Assembly: GCA_943840565.1 (NCBI GenBank)
Contig: CALSUY010000001.1
Location: 248,001 to 312,000, forward strand
Direction: 5' to 3'
Origin: an uncultured Candidatus Actinomarinales bacterium
GTDB taxonomy: Bacteria; Actinomycetota; Acidimicrobiia; Actinomarinales; Actinomarinaceae
Length of the DNA stretch: 64,000 bases
The position numbers and the translations under genes were made by a program. Numbering within the stretch: position 1 is the first letter of the stretch; every line of letters starts with the position of its first letter. Below, in pieces: positions 51,769 through 60,452 of this stretch. The notes under the pieces are model-generated. The model worked only from the letters and a program-made list of their open reading frames with translations, did no database searches and had not been told where the DNA came from.

Positions 51769-52585
51769 TAATAAGAAAAATAGATAACAACACCAGAAAT
51801 ACACCTGCCCAATTAGTAAAGTTCAATATTTCACCTACGTATAGTATTCCTATAATTAAGGCAAAGATTGCCTCCAGGCTTAGTAATAATGCAGCGGTTG
51901 CAGCATTTACCTCTTTTTGACCAAATAGTTGCAAATAAAATGCGGCAAAGTTCACTATGAAACCCAAGAACAAAATTGGTAAAACGTATTCTATTTTGAA
52001 ACTAAACTGCGAAGGGTTTATAAAAGGTAGACAAAGTGCAGCACCTACAAATGATTGAACAAACATTAACTGTGAGATATTTTGATTTTTTATATACCTT
52101 TCGACCATAACAATATGTAATGCATATCCAGTGGCACATACAAGCGTAAAGAGGTTACCAAATAATTGATCATAACTATTACTAGCTATAAGAAATATTC
52201 CCATAAAACCTGTTAACGAAAAAATATAACTTCTTGGTGAAAGATTAGTTTTATTTATAATTTTTGAAAAAATTGGAGTAAGTACAATATAAAATCCTGT
52301 TACAACTCCTGAATTTATTGTTGATGTTGTAAGTAAACCTTGAGTTTGGGTTACATACCCAATCCAAAGAAATAATCCCATTAAAATTCCAGGTTTTATC
52401 GTTTTTTTAGTTGGAATACCTCCAGTAAACAAAAATAGTAACGAGGCTATTGCATATCTTAAAAAAACAATATTTATAGGGGAAAAGTTATCAAGTAAAT
52501 TTTTAACCACTATGAAAGTTCCACCAAAAAATAAGGCAGAGAGTATTAATGAAGAAACAGCCAATGTTTTTTTATTTTTAATCAT
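51758..52585 (-). CDS. DMT-superfamily (EamA) transporter
   Basis: A 275-residue protein with ten predicted membrane helices in two EamA halves; the first half begins SALFFGGTFIVVKNLLDNFSPI and second-half features include LSLEAIFALIIGILYVGE, both typical of EamA repeats. Likely an exporter of amino acids or related metabolites; substrate unknown. Divergent from nth. Confidence 0.88.
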   Translation of the reverse strand: MIKNKKTLAVSSLILSALFFGGTFIVVKNLLDNFSPINIVFLRYAIASLLFLFTGGIPTKKTIKPGILMGLFLWIGYVTQTQGLLTTSTINSGVVTGFYIVLTPIFSKIINKTNLSPRSYIFSLTGFMGIFLIASNSYDQLFGNLFTLVCATGYALHIVMVERYIKNQNISQLMFVQSFVGAALCLPFINPSQFSFKIEYVLPILFLGFIVNFAAFYLQLFGQKEVNAATAALLLSLEAIFALIIGILYVGEILNFTNWAGVFLVLLSIFLIIRE

Positions 52586-52613
52586 GCAGTCTAATGAAGA
52601 TTAATATACAGAT

Positions 52614-52619
52614 TAAAAT
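52614..52619 (+). promoter_or_regulatory. -10 element of nth (leaderless)
   Basis: TAAAAT, then AGACAT (6 bases), then the nth ATG at 52626. Confidence 0.5.
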
Positions 52620-52625
52620 AGACAT

Positions 52626-53273
52626 ATGAGCAAAGAATTAAATCAGCTAGCTAAAAAATTTCATGCATATCTTCGTAAAGAATACTCTGATATCAAAACA
52701 ATTCTCAAATACAGAACGCAGTTTCAGCTACTTGTTTCGATTGTCCTTTCAGCTCAAACGACAGATGAAAATGTAAATAAAGCTACTAAGGGGCTGTTTA
52801 AGGAATATCCAAATGCGAAATCATTGGGATCTGCAAAATTAAAAAGTATTGAAAGACTTGTATTCTCTACAGGTTTTTATAAAGTTAAATCTAAGAACAT
52901 ACATGCATTATCCAAAATACTTGTAAAAGAATATAACTCAAGGATTCCTAAGACAATTGAAGAACTTGTAAAACTCCCTGGCGTTGGAAGAAAAACAGCA
53001 TCAGTTTTTCTTGCAGAAACATTTGATCACCCAACTATAGCTGTTGACACCCATGTACTGAGGGTCTCTCACAGACTTGGGCTTTCAACTAAAAGACATG
53101 ACCCAGTCCAAACTGAAAAAGAATTAAAATTGCTTTTTCCTAAAGACTTTTGGCGATATCTTTCAATGAGTTTTGTGCAATTTGGAAGAGACATTTGTGA
53201 TGCAAAAAAACCATTATGTGACGTTTGTGATTTTAACAATTCTTGTAAGTACTATTTATCTCTTAATACCTAA
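52626..53273 (+). CDS. nth: Endonuclease III
   Basis: A 215-residue HhH-GPD DNA glycosylase/AP lyase. The helix-hairpin-helix LPGVGRKTASV has the catalytic Lys, VDTHVLRVSHRLGL has the catalytic Asp, and the C-terminal CDAKKPLCDVCDFNNSC fits the C-x6-C-x2-C-x5-C 4Fe-4S loop. Repairs oxidised pyrimidines. Normal length. Confidence 0.96.
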   Translation: MSKELNQLAKKFHAYLRKEYSDIKTILKYRTQFQLLVSIVLSAQTTDENVNKATKGLFKEYPNAKSLGSAKLKSIERLVFSTGFYKVKSKNIHALSKILVKEYNSRIPKTIEELVKLPGVGRKTASVFLAETFDHPTIAVDTHVLRVSHRLGLSTKRHDPVQTEKELKLLFPKDFWRYLSMSFVQFGRDICDAKKPLCDVCDFNNSCKYYLSLNT

Positions 53274-53280
53274 TCATATA

Positions 53281-53286
53281 TATATT
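53281..53286 (+). promoter_or_regulatory. -10 element of ccdA (leaderless)
   Basis: TATATT followed by TAATCT (6 bases) and the ccdA ATG at 53293. Confidence 0.45.
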
Positions 53287-53292
53287 TAATCT

Positions 53293-54000
53293 ATGGAAGT
53301 AAATATTTTTCTATCGTTTGTTTTTGGAATGTTATCTTTTTTCTCACCTTGTGTGTTACCGTTAGTGCCTGGATATCTCACTATATTTTCAGGGGCCGAG
53401 AACACAATACAAAATAGGTTTAGAGGTTCGTTAGAATTTTGTTTAGGGTTTTCAATAGTTTTCATATCTCTGGCTGCCATAGCATCCTCAGTCGGATCTT
53501 TCTTCACAAGAAATTCCTCGACACTTGGTATGGTCAGTGGACTAATAATAATATGCTTTGGATTGTTATTACTTTTTCCTACATTCAACATGAAATACTT
53601 TTACTCAGCAAACTATATTGATATAAAAAAATATTCAACATTTAAGAATTTTGTTTTAGGTTTAACTTTTGCTTTTGGTTTCACTCCATGTATTGGACCT
53701 GTATTGGGGGCTCTGTTAACTTTAACTTCAAATTCCGCAACTCTATATAGGGGTGTAGGCTTATTGATTAGCTTCTCGTTAGGTCTATCTATTCCATTTA
53801 TTCTCATCTCTGTTTTATCAGGAAAATTTAGTTTTAAAAATAAGATATTTATTGCATTCCAAAAATATTCCTCAAAAATATCTGGTTTAGTTTTAATCTC
53901 TATCGGCCTTTTGATATTTACCGATAAAATGTATATTTTGGCATCGTTGTTTCAAGATCTTCTTATTTTCATGAACCTTGATTGGCTGAGTACAATTTAA
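53293..54000 (+). CDS. ccdA: Cytochrome c biogenesis thiol reductant transporter CcdA
   Basis: A 235-residue protein with about six membrane helices. The paired redox cysteines lie in FFSPCVLPLVPGY (helix 1) and FGFTPCIGPVLGA (helix 4), the CcdA/DsbD-beta signature. CcdA passes electrons from cytoplasmic thioredoxin to extracytoplasmic thiol proteins, here most likely CcmG/CcmH encoded 45 kb away. Followed by a YgfZ-like gene two bases later. Confidence 0.93.
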   Translation: MEVNIFLSFVFGMLSFFSPCVLPLVPGYLTIFSGAENTIQNRFRGSLEFCLGFSIVFISLAAIASSVGSFFTRNSSTLGMVSGLIIICFGLLLLFPTFNMKYFYSANYIDIKKYSTFKNFVLGLTFAFGFTPCIGPVLGALLTLTSNSATLYRGVGLLISFSLGLSIPFILISVLSGKFSFKNKIFIAFQKYSSKISGLVLISIGLLIFTDKMYILASLFQDLLIFMNLDWLSTI

Positions 54001-54002
54001 TT

Positions 54003-54566
54003 ATGAACACAGTAATAAGTACCCACTCTTTAAAAATAGAAGGAGATGATGCAATTAAATTTATCGAATCCTTGATCTCTATAGATCCTATGGTCAATAT
54101 ATTTAAAACATCGTTTTTACTTAAACCAGACGGAAAAGTTAATCACTGGTTTGTTATTAAAAGAGTTAATGATAAATTATTTATATACCAGAGCGAACAA
54201 GAGCTCACCCGCATCAAAGAAAGTTTAGATTTTTATAAAATCAGAACTAAATGTTCTCTTGAGATTATTAAAGATGAAAAATATTTGGGTCTTGTATTGC
54301 AAGATGACAACTTTAAATTTATTGAGAATTTAGATCAAAAAAATATTATTGACTGGGCTGATCTGTCCTTAATACTAGAGTTACCTTTACCAGAAATAAC
54401 CCTTGATGGTCTCCTCCCAAATGAGACTAAATGGTTGGATTTTATGGTTGACTTTAATAAGGGTTGTTTTCTCGGTCAAGAGCAAGCTTCCCGAGTTAAA
54501 TTTAGAGGAAGACCTAGAAGACTTTTACAATCGAACAAAGACTCTCAGGAATTCATAAAAATTTAG
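54003..54566 (+). CDS. Shortened YgfZ/GcvT-like folate-binding protein
   Basis: About 187 residues. The diagnostic motif is present as FNKGCFLGQEQASRVKFRG (family KGCYxGQExxxRxxxRG), with LPNETKWLDFMV before it. YgfZ proteins use folate and help repair or assemble Fe-S clusters and modify tRNA. Typical members are 300 or more residues; here the C-terminal beta-barrel that follows the motif is gone and the N-terminal domain is compact. ATG 54003 just after ccdA is chosen over an in-frame codon at 53982 that overlaps ccdA. Confidence 0.8.
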   Translation: MNTVISTHSLKIEGDDAIKFIESLISIDPMVNIFKTSFLLKPDGKVNHWFVIKRVNDKLFIYQSEQELTRIKESLDFYKIRTKCSLEIIKDEKYLGLVLQDDNFKFIENLDQKNIIDWADLSLILELPLPEITLDGLLPNETKWLDFMVDFNKGCFLGQEQASRVKFRGRPRRLLQSNKDSQEFIKI

Positions 54567-54567
54567 A

Positions 54568-54870
54568 ATGCAGAGATGTGATTATTGCGGAAGAATTCTT
54601 TATAAAAATGTTTCTGAAAAATATTTTTTGTGTTCTTCTAAATGCCGAACAAAGTATAAAAATACAAAATACTTATCTAAATTAGAACAATCAGTTACTT
54701 CCGTAGTTAAAAATGGAATACTTGTTAAGGATATTGTTAATAAATTAGATTACGATAAATTTGATACGGTATCTGCGATAAGAAGATTAATTTATCAAAA
54801 AGGAAGTCTCTACATTAAAGCTAATAGTGAGATAAATTTGAATGTACAAGTATTTATAGTGAGAAAATAG
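54568..54870 (+). CDS. Small zinc-finger protein of unknown function
   Basis: A 100-residue protein: N-terminal treble-clef-like knuckles CDYCG and CSSKCR (residues 4-27) and a C-terminal basic, possibly winged-helix-like region (SVVKNGILVKDIVNKL, SAIRRLIYQKGSLYIK). Could bind nucleic acid; no family recognised. It begins one base after the YgfZ-like gene and overlaps the convergent YczE-like gene by 17 bases. Confidence 0.6.
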   Translation: MQRCDYCGRILYKNVSEKYFLCSSKCRTKYKNTKYLSKLEQSVTSVVKNGILVKDIVNKLDYDKFDTVSAIRRLIYQKGSLYIKANSEINLNVQVFIVRK

Positions 54871-55456
54871 CGCCTTTATCAAATTTTGATAGTGAGTATT
54901 GCACAATTGGACCAACAGAGAGAACCATTACAACCGTTCCGTAGCCATATGAACCTCCAAGTAAAACTCCAAGCATAAATGCAGAAAAGTCAATTCCTAT
55001 TCTTGTGACTCTAATACTTGGTCCCAGTTTTGAAATTCCTGTCATAATTCCATCTCTTGGTCCGGGACCCAATCCAGCACCTATATAAAGGCCAACTCCC
55101 ATCGCAAATACTATTGTTCCAAAGTAGAGATATAGATGTCTAACATACATTAATTCAGGAGCTGGCAAATATAACATGGTTAAATCAATAACGTTACCAA
55201 TCGTCAGTATGTTTATAATTGTGCCGATGAATGGTACCTGCTTAAGGGGTATCCACCCAAGAAGCAAAATGAAACCGGTTATAACACCTGCAAAACCAAT
55301 TTTAACATTTACAAGCTTGCTAAACCCGTCATGAAAAACATCCCAAGAGTTTAATCCTAAGTTAGCTTCAATTGTAAAAGCTAGACCAAAACCACAAAAA
55401 AAGAGACCAAGAAGCAATTGAGGCATACGACGAAGAATTTCTTTACTATTCTTCAA
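54854..55456 (-). CDS. YczE/YitT-like membrane protein
   Basis: A 200-residue protein with five or six membrane helices. GFGLAFTIEANLGLNSWDVFHDGFS near residue 22-45 and GAGLGPGPRDGIMTGISK near 125 are the typical repeats of the YczE / YyaS family. Function unknown. Its start overlaps the upstream DUF732-like gene by 11 bases. Confidence 0.85.
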   Translation of the reverse strand: MKNSKEILRRMPQLLLGLFFCGFGLAFTIEANLGLNSWDVFHDGFSKLVNVKIGFAGVITGFILLLGWIPLKQVPFIGTIINILTIGNVIDLTMLYLPAPELMYVRHLYLYFGTIVFAMGVGLYIGAGLGPGPRDGIMTGISKLGPSIRVTRIGIDFSAFMLGVLLGGSYGYGTVVMVLSVGPIVQYSLSKFDKGAIFSL

Positions 55457-55817
55457 TGAATAGACTTTCTAATCTTTCAACATATTCAGGACAAAGTTCA
55501 TACGATGACTGGAATCTTAAAATTGGTAAAATTCTGTCGTCAACAGAAGTATTTATATCAAAATCTGAAACAATATTATTTATTACTATCAAGGAGTTAT
55601 TTTCATCTTTCCATTCTGCACTTGATTGACATACTGCTTTTCCTAACGAAACAAGTTTTTCATCGGATAGAGTATCTAATGTTTCATCACTATCAGCAAC
55701 CCGGATCTGTTCTATAAAAGTTTGACCAAAAGTATCATCGCTATTTATGAAAACAATAATTAAAGAAATAATCAATACAATAAAAACTGTAAAACTAAAT
55801 GTAGGTATCTTCTTCAA
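55446..55817 (-). CDS. Secreted or anchored small protein, DUF732-like
   Basis: A 123-residue protein with an N-terminal hydrophobic segment (about 8-25) and an extracytoplasmic domain with one Cys pair (GKAVCQSS and YELCPEYV). The spacing and the LSDEKLVSLGKAVC / CPEY pattern recall DUF732, a small helical domain of secreted actinobacterial proteins. Start is TTG 55817: TAGAAT followed by exactly 6 bases precedes it, matching the leaderless pattern of this genome. Followed by the YczE-like gene. Confidence 0.65.
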   Translation of the reverse strand: MKKIPTFSFTVFIVLIISLIIVFINSDDTFGQTFIEQIRVADSDETLDTLSDEKLVSLGKAVCQSSAEWKDENNSLIVINNIVSDFDINTSVDDRILPILRFQSSYELCPEYVERLESLFIEE

Positions 55818-55823
55818 GTAACC

Positions 55824-55829
55824 ATTCTA
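55824..55829 (-). promoter_or_regulatory. -10 element of the DUF732-like gene (leaderless TTG start)
   Basis: TAGAAT on the minus strand, then GGTTAC, then the TTG at 55817. Confidence 0.4.
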
Positions 55830-55857
55830 GACAAAGAGTTTTTTTGTATATAAAAAG

Positions 55858-55939
55858 TACCCGGAGGGGGAGTCGAACCCCCACATCCGAAGATACTGGA
55901 TTTTGAATCCAGCGCGTCTGCCAATTCCGCCATCCGGGC
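55858..55939 (-). tRNA. tRNA-Leu (anticodon CAA)
   Basis: An 82-base class II tRNA on the minus strand. Acceptor stem GCCCGGA pairs with TCCGGGT (first pair G-U) with discriminator A; the anticodon arm CTGGA-TTCAAAA-TCCAG gives anticodon CAA (55905-55903); a long variable arm (ATCTTCGGAT region) and T arm GGGGGTTCGACTCCCCC complete it. CCA is not encoded. It decodes UUG. A TATAAT lies 12 bases upstream of the 5' end. Confidence 0.96.
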
Positions 55940-55951
55940 TTTACTTCTATG

Positions 55952-55957
55952 ATTATA
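55952..55957 (-). promoter_or_regulatory. -10 element of tRNA-Leu
   Basis: Consensus TATAAT on the minus strand 12 bases before the mature tRNA 5' end, leaving a short leader for RNase P to remove. No clear -35. Divergent from the polA promoter. Confidence 0.6.
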
Positions 55958-55996
55958 TTTCATATTTAATCCAAAGAGAGAAAAATAATTTAAGTT

Positions 55997-56002
55997 TACA
56001 AT
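55997..56002 (+). promoter_or_regulatory. -10 element of polA (leaderless)
   Basis: TACAAT followed by GAAAGG (6 bases) and the polA ATG at 56009. The GAAAGG could alternatively act as a very close Shine-Dalgarno. Confidence 0.45.
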
Positions 56003-56008
56003 GAAAGG

Positions 56009-58510
56009 ATGATTGTTCTCATTGATGGTTTTAGCATTGCTTTCAGGGCTTTTTATGCTTTGCCTGAAACTTTGATGACATCCAAGGGTACTCCAACAAA
56101 CGTCATCCATGGCTTTTTATCAATGCTCAATAAAATAACGTCAGACTATAAATTAGAACAATTAATTGTAACGTGGGATCTACCAGGAAATACCTTTAGA
56201 AATGATATATACACAGATTACAAAGCCAACAGAACGTCTGCACCTGATAATTTTAATATTCAAGTACCTCTATTACACAATCTGTTGGATACGTTTAACA
56301 TTCCACAAGTTTCAAAAGAGGGTTATGAAGCTGATGATGTTTTAGGATCTCTCTCCGTGACGTTAAATCAGAAAAATAAAAAAGTTCTTATTGTTACCGG
56401 CGATAGAGATACATATCAATTGATTTCTAATAAGACAAAAATACTATATACAAAACGGGGTATTTCAGATGTTGATCTGGTAGATGAAAAATTCTTCGTA
56501 AATAAATTTGGAATAAACACAAAGCAATATGTTGAATATCTTGCCTTAAAAGGTGATCCTTCTGATAACATCCCAGGTTTACCAGGAGTTGGTGAAAAAA
56601 CGGCAATTAATTTATTACAAAAATATAAAGATATTAATACTATTTATAAAAATCTAGATGAATTAACTCCGAAAATAAAAGGTTCATTTGAGGATAATAA
56701 AGAAATACTATTGATGAGTAAAGACCTAGCAACAATTCGTACCGATTTAGAACTTAAGATACCTGATATCAAAATTGAAGATACTATATTTTATTCAGAT
56801 AACGTTCTAAAAGATTCACAAGAGCAAGTTACAAAGCTTGAACTTAATAAATATATAAGAAAGTATAAATCTCAACAAGAGATTACTGATGTTGATTCTA
56901 CAGACCTATCTATAAATGAAATTAGTTCAAAAAATTTCCCAATCAATTCTTTACTTTTTGAATTTGAAAATAATATTTATGTTGTCAACGATGAGATAGC
57001 GGGACGATTGGTAGATGGGGTAGTCATTGATAAAGATTTCATTTCACTTACAACTCAAAAATTATTTACTACATTACCTAAATTGGATAATAAGTATGTT
57101 ACTGCTTACGATTGTCTTTTATTTTTACACGATCCCAATAAAAGACCGGATAATCTTTTAAATGTTTGTAAACATATAGAACAAGCTAATCTTCTAAATA
57201 AAAAATCCACAATTGATGACTTTATTAAATTTTTTAATTTAAATTACAATCATATAATAACTGATTTAAAGAATTTCAAATCTGATAAATCTTTATTAAA
57301 ACTTTATGAAGAATTAGACTTCCCGATTGTATCTGTACTTAACTCTATGCAGATTAAAGGAGTTAAAGTTTCAAATAAAAAAATTGAAACTCTTTCAAAA
57401 GTTATCAATCAAGAAATCTCTGATTATAGAGAAAAAATACTCGAGATAACCAAGCAAGAGTTTAATTTAAATTCTCCGAAACAATTAGCTAAAGTTCTAT
57501 TTGAAGACATGAACCTTCCTGTGATTAAAAAGACTCCAAAAGGAGCACCGTCAACGGATGGTTCAGTACTTGAAGAACTTTCGAAAGATTACGAACTCCC
57601 TAAATATATATTGAAATATCGAGAATATGAAAAAATTAGATCTACCTATATTGATGGTTTAAAAACAGAAATTACCGATAAAAATAGAATTCATACAACT
57701 TACAATCTTTTTGGAACAACAACTGGTCGGCTATCTTCAGAAAAACCAAATCTCCAAAATATTCCTAATAAAACAGATATTGGCCAAAAAATAAGGGAAT
57801 TCTTTATTGCTGACACGAATCATACTTTTATTATTTCTGACTACTCACAAATTGAATTACGAGTACTTGCCCATCTAAGTACTGATAAAAATATGATAGA
57901 AATCCTTAGTTCTATTGATTCTGATATCCACACTGAAACTGCATCAAGAATTTTTAACGTCAGCTTAGCTTCAGTAACAAAAGATATGAGAAGAAAGGCT
58001 AAAGAAGTTAACTTTGGTCTTATTTATGGAATGGAATCATTTGGACTTTCTAAAAGTCTTGATATTACTAAAAATGAAGCACAAGAACTCATAGATGCAT
58101 ATTTTTCTCAGTTCCCGAAAATAAAAGGATTTTTGGACACAATAGTATCGGATGCTGAAAAAAATGGGTTTACAAAAACACTTTATGGAAGAAAACGAAT
58201 TATAAAAGAGTTAGGTTCTTCTAACTTTCAACTAAAAGCCATGGGAAAAAGAATTGCAATGAATGCTCCCATTCAAGGAACAGCAGCAGATATTATGAAA
58301 ATAGCAATGCTTAAGGTGGAAAGTAAAATATCAGATTTAAAATCTACAGATTTATTACTACAGATCCATGACGAGATTATAGTTCAGACACCTATTGCAA
58401 ACATTGAAGAGGTCACAAACATCATAAGAACCGAAATGGAAAGCGCAACCCAACTTAAAGTTCCATTATTTGTTAATATAAAAAATAATAAAAATTTAGC
58501 AAATAATTAA
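56009..58510 (+). CDS. polA: DNA polymerase I
   Basis: An 833-residue polymerase: N-terminal 5'-nuclease domain (LIDGFSIAFRAFYAL, then GDRDTYQLI and GDPSDNIPGLPGVGEKTA), a central 3'-5' exonuclease-like domain in which the DEDD acidic motifs are not recognisable, and the polymerase domain with SDYSQIELRVLAHLS (motif A), RRKAKEVNFGLIYGM (motif B) and LLLQIHDEIIVQTP (motif C). So proofreading is probably absent, as in many actinobacterial Pol I. Acts in repair and Okazaki fragment processing. Divergent from tRNA-Leu. Confidence 0.96.
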   Translation: MIVLIDGFSIAFRAFYALPETLMTSKGTPTNVIHGFLSMLNKITSDYKLEQLIVTWDLPGNTFRNDIYTDYKANRTSAPDNFNIQVPLLHNLLDTFNIPQVSKEGYEADDVLGSLSVTLNQKNKKVLIVTGDRDTYQLISNKTKILYTKRGISDVDLVDEKFFVNKFGINTKQYVEYLALKGDPSDNIPGLPGVGEKTAINLLQKYKDINTIYKNLDELTPKIKGSFEDNKEILLMSKDLATIRTDLELKIPDIKIEDTIFYSDNVLKDSQEQVTKLELNKYIRKYKSQQEITDVDSTDLSINEISSKNFPINSLLFEFENNIYVVNDEIAGRLVDGVVIDKDFISLTTQKLFTTLPKLDNKYVTAYDCLLFLHDPNKRPDNLLNVCKHIEQANLLNKKSTIDDFIKFFNLNYNHIITDLKNFKSDKSLLKLYEELDFPIVSVLNSMQIKGVKVSNKKIETLSKVINQEISDYREKILEITKQEFNLNSPKQLAKVLFEDMNLPVIKKTPKGAPSTDGSVLEELSKDYELPKYILKYREYEKIRSTYIDGLKTEITDKNRIHTTYNLFGTTTGRLSSEKPNLQNIPNKTDIGQKIREFFIADTNHTFIISDYSQIELRVLAHLSTDKNMIEILSSIDSDIHTETASRIFNVSLASVTKDMRRKAKEVNFGLIYGMESFGLSKSLDITKNEAQELIDAYFSQFPKIKGFLDTIVSDAEKNGFTKTLYGRKRIIKELGSSNFQLKAMGKRIAMNAPIQGTAADIMKIAMLKVESKISDLKSTDLLLQIHDEIIVQTPIANIEEVTNIIRTEMESATQLKVPLFVNIKNNKNLANN

Positions 58511-58583
58511 TATTCGTTTGTAAAAACTGTAGATATGTTATGCTAAAAGTCGAAAATAATATGATTGGAAATAATTAAACTAT

Positions 58584-59861
58584 ATGACAGATAATCAAGA
58601 GAAGGTAATTGAACCTTCAAACGTTGTTGAACTCCCAGACGATATCAAACCTGAAGATTTCCCAGATTTACTAGAAAAAACTCTAATAACTTTTAATGAT
58701 GGTGACGTTATTGAAGGAACTATTGTCCGCATAGACCGAAATGAAGTAATGGTAGATGTTGGTTACAAATCAGAAGGAGTAATACCATCCAGAGAATTAT
58801 CAGTTCGAAAATCGGTCAACCCTAAAGATCTTGTAAATGAAGGTGACAAGATTCAAGCTCTTGTATTGGATAAAGAAGATGATGAAGGAAGACTTATTCT
58901 TTCTGTTAAAAGGGCTATTTATGAAAAAGCTTGGGGGGACATTCAAGAGATCTCAGATAATGACAAATCTGTCAAAGGGACAGTAATTGAAAGTGTAAAA
59001 GGTGGGTTAATTGTAGACATTGGCGTAAGAGGTTTTCTTCCCGCTTCCTTAATTGACGTCCGGAGAGTAAAGGAATTAACTTCTTATATTGGTGAAGAGA
59101 TAGAAGCAAAAATTTTAGAACTTGATCGTCAGAGAAATAATATTGTACTTTCACGAAAAGCTCACTTAGAACAAGAACAATCAGGAGAAAGAAAGAGTTT
59201 CTTAGAAAATTTAGAGGTTGGAAATATCAAAGAAGGTAAGATATCTTCGATTGTTAATTTTGGAGCATTCGTTGACATTGGTGGTATGGATGGCCTAGTT
59301 CACGTTTCAGAATTATCATGGAGACATGTAGAGAATCCGAATGAAGTCGTAAAAGTTGGAGATACCGTTACTGTAAAAGTTCTTGAAATAGACAACGACA
59401 AAGAAAGAATATCATTATCTATTAAACAAGTAACAGAAGATCCATGGGCAGATTTTGAATTACAATACAAACAAGATGACATTGTTGATGGCGAAGTTAC
59501 CAAAGTAGTACCGTTCGGTGCATTTGTCACTATCGGAAAAGGTGTAGAGGGACTAGTTCACGTTTCAGAGATTTCAGTTGATAAAGTCGATTCTCCAGAA
59601 TTAGCACTCGCTATAGGGCAAAAAGTCAAAATTAAAATTACAGAACTTGATATACCTAAAAGGAGAGTTAATCTTTCAATCAAACAAGCTGATCCGAATT
59701 GGAAAGATGTGGAAGAAAAGAAAAATGCTCCTAAAACTCACTCATCACAATCTGAGGAAAAACAAGAACAAAAACAAGAACGTCAAACTGTTGAAGGTGT
59801 AGATGAGTCTTTAGAGAATATTCTTCAGGAACTCAAAGAAAGAGGAATAGGAAACTCCTAA
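58584..59861 (+). CDS. rpsA: 30S ribosomal protein S1
   Basis: A 425-residue protein with four S1 RNA-binding domains at about residues 35-105, 120-190, 205-280 and 293-365 (for example VNFGAFVDIGGMDGLVHVSE and VVPFGAFVTIGKGVEGLVHV), then a Lys/Gln/Glu-rich low-complexity tail. Four domains rather than six is the actinobacterial form. S1 helps mRNA binding to ribosomes; in a genome with many apparent leaderless mRNAs its role is of interest. Expected polA-rpsA-coaE order. Confidence 0.95.
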   Translation: MTDNQEKVIEPSNVVELPDDIKPEDFPDLLEKTLITFNDGDVIEGTIVRIDRNEVMVDVGYKSEGVIPSRELSVRKSVNPKDLVNEGDKIQALVLDKEDDEGRLILSVKRAIYEKAWGDIQEISDNDKSVKGTVIESVKGGLIVDIGVRGFLPASLIDVRRVKELTSYIGEEIEAKILELDRQRNNIVLSRKAHLEQEQSGERKSFLENLEVGNIKEGKISSIVNFGAFVDIGGMDGLVHVSELSWRHVENPNEVVKVGDTVTVKVLEIDNDKERISLSIKQVTEDPWADFELQYKQDDIVDGEVTKVVPFGAFVTIGKGVEGLVHVSEISVDKVDSPELALAIGQKVKIKITELDIPKRRVNLSIKQADPNWKDVEEKKNAPKTHSSQSEEKQEQKQERQTVEGVDESLENILQELKERGIGNS

Positions 59862-59891
59862 TAGTTCCTAATATTCTTTATCCTTAAGCAT

Positions 59892-60452
59892 ATGGATTCA
59901 AGAGTAACAATTATTACAGGCCCAATAGGAAGTGGGAAGTCCACTGCTTGTGAATATTTAGCGAACAAAAACTTTAAAACAATTGATTTAGATCAAATTT
60001 CAAACGAAATCTTGCAAAGTAAAGATTCTTTACCATTTTTAAAAGAAGAGTTCAGCAATTGTGTAAAAGGAAATACTGTTGATAGACAATTATTAGCAGA
60101 TATTGTTTTTACAAATTCTGAAAAACTTAGATTACTAGAAAACTTTTTACATCCTCTAGTAACGGAACGAGTATTAGTAGTAATACAGGAAACCAAAGAA
60201 CACTTATTCATAGAGGCTTCAGCCCCTAAAAATATTTCTAAACTTTATCCTACTGTTGTTATTTTTGCTGACGAACAAACTCGTAGAAACAGACTTAAAA
60301 AAAGAGGTATGTCATTAACTGATATAGACAATCGAATTAAAACTCAACAAGATGAATCTTGGTGGAAATCACTTGGGTTGGTGATAGAAAATACTTCAGT
60401 TAAAGAATTACAAGCACAACTAGATAATTTCTTTGATTCGAAAAATGAATAA
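59892..60452 (+). CDS. coaE: Dephospho-CoA kinase
   Basis: A 186-residue P-loop kinase, [17 protein letters not shown] at the N-terminus, with LDQISNEIL and HPLVTERVL in the lid/substrate region. It phosphorylates dephospho-CoA to CoA, the last step of CoA synthesis. It lacks the extra C-terminal domain found in some actinobacterial CoaE. A TATTCT about 14 bases before the ATG could be its -10. Overlaps uvrB by 8 bases. Confidence 0.92.
   Translation: MDSRVTIITGPIGSGKSTACEYLANKNFKTIDLDQISNEILQSKDSLPFLKEEFSNCVKGNTVDRQLLADIVFTNSEKLRLLENFLHPLVTERVLVVIQETKEHLFIEASAPKNISKLYPTVVIFADEQTRRNRLKKRGMSLTDIDNRIKTQQDESWWKSLGLVIENTSVKELQAQLDNFFDSKNE

Noticed and set aside
55814-56110. 98-codon open frame on the minus strand spanning the tRNA-Leu gene
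   Set aside because: It translates the tRNA itself and the start of polA in antisense; composition is not protein-like and the tRNA call is secure.
58511-58583. Promoter for rpsA (TATGCT region)
   Set aside because: Several TA-rich hexamers fit about equally and none has the -6 spacing seen elsewhere, so I do not assign one.
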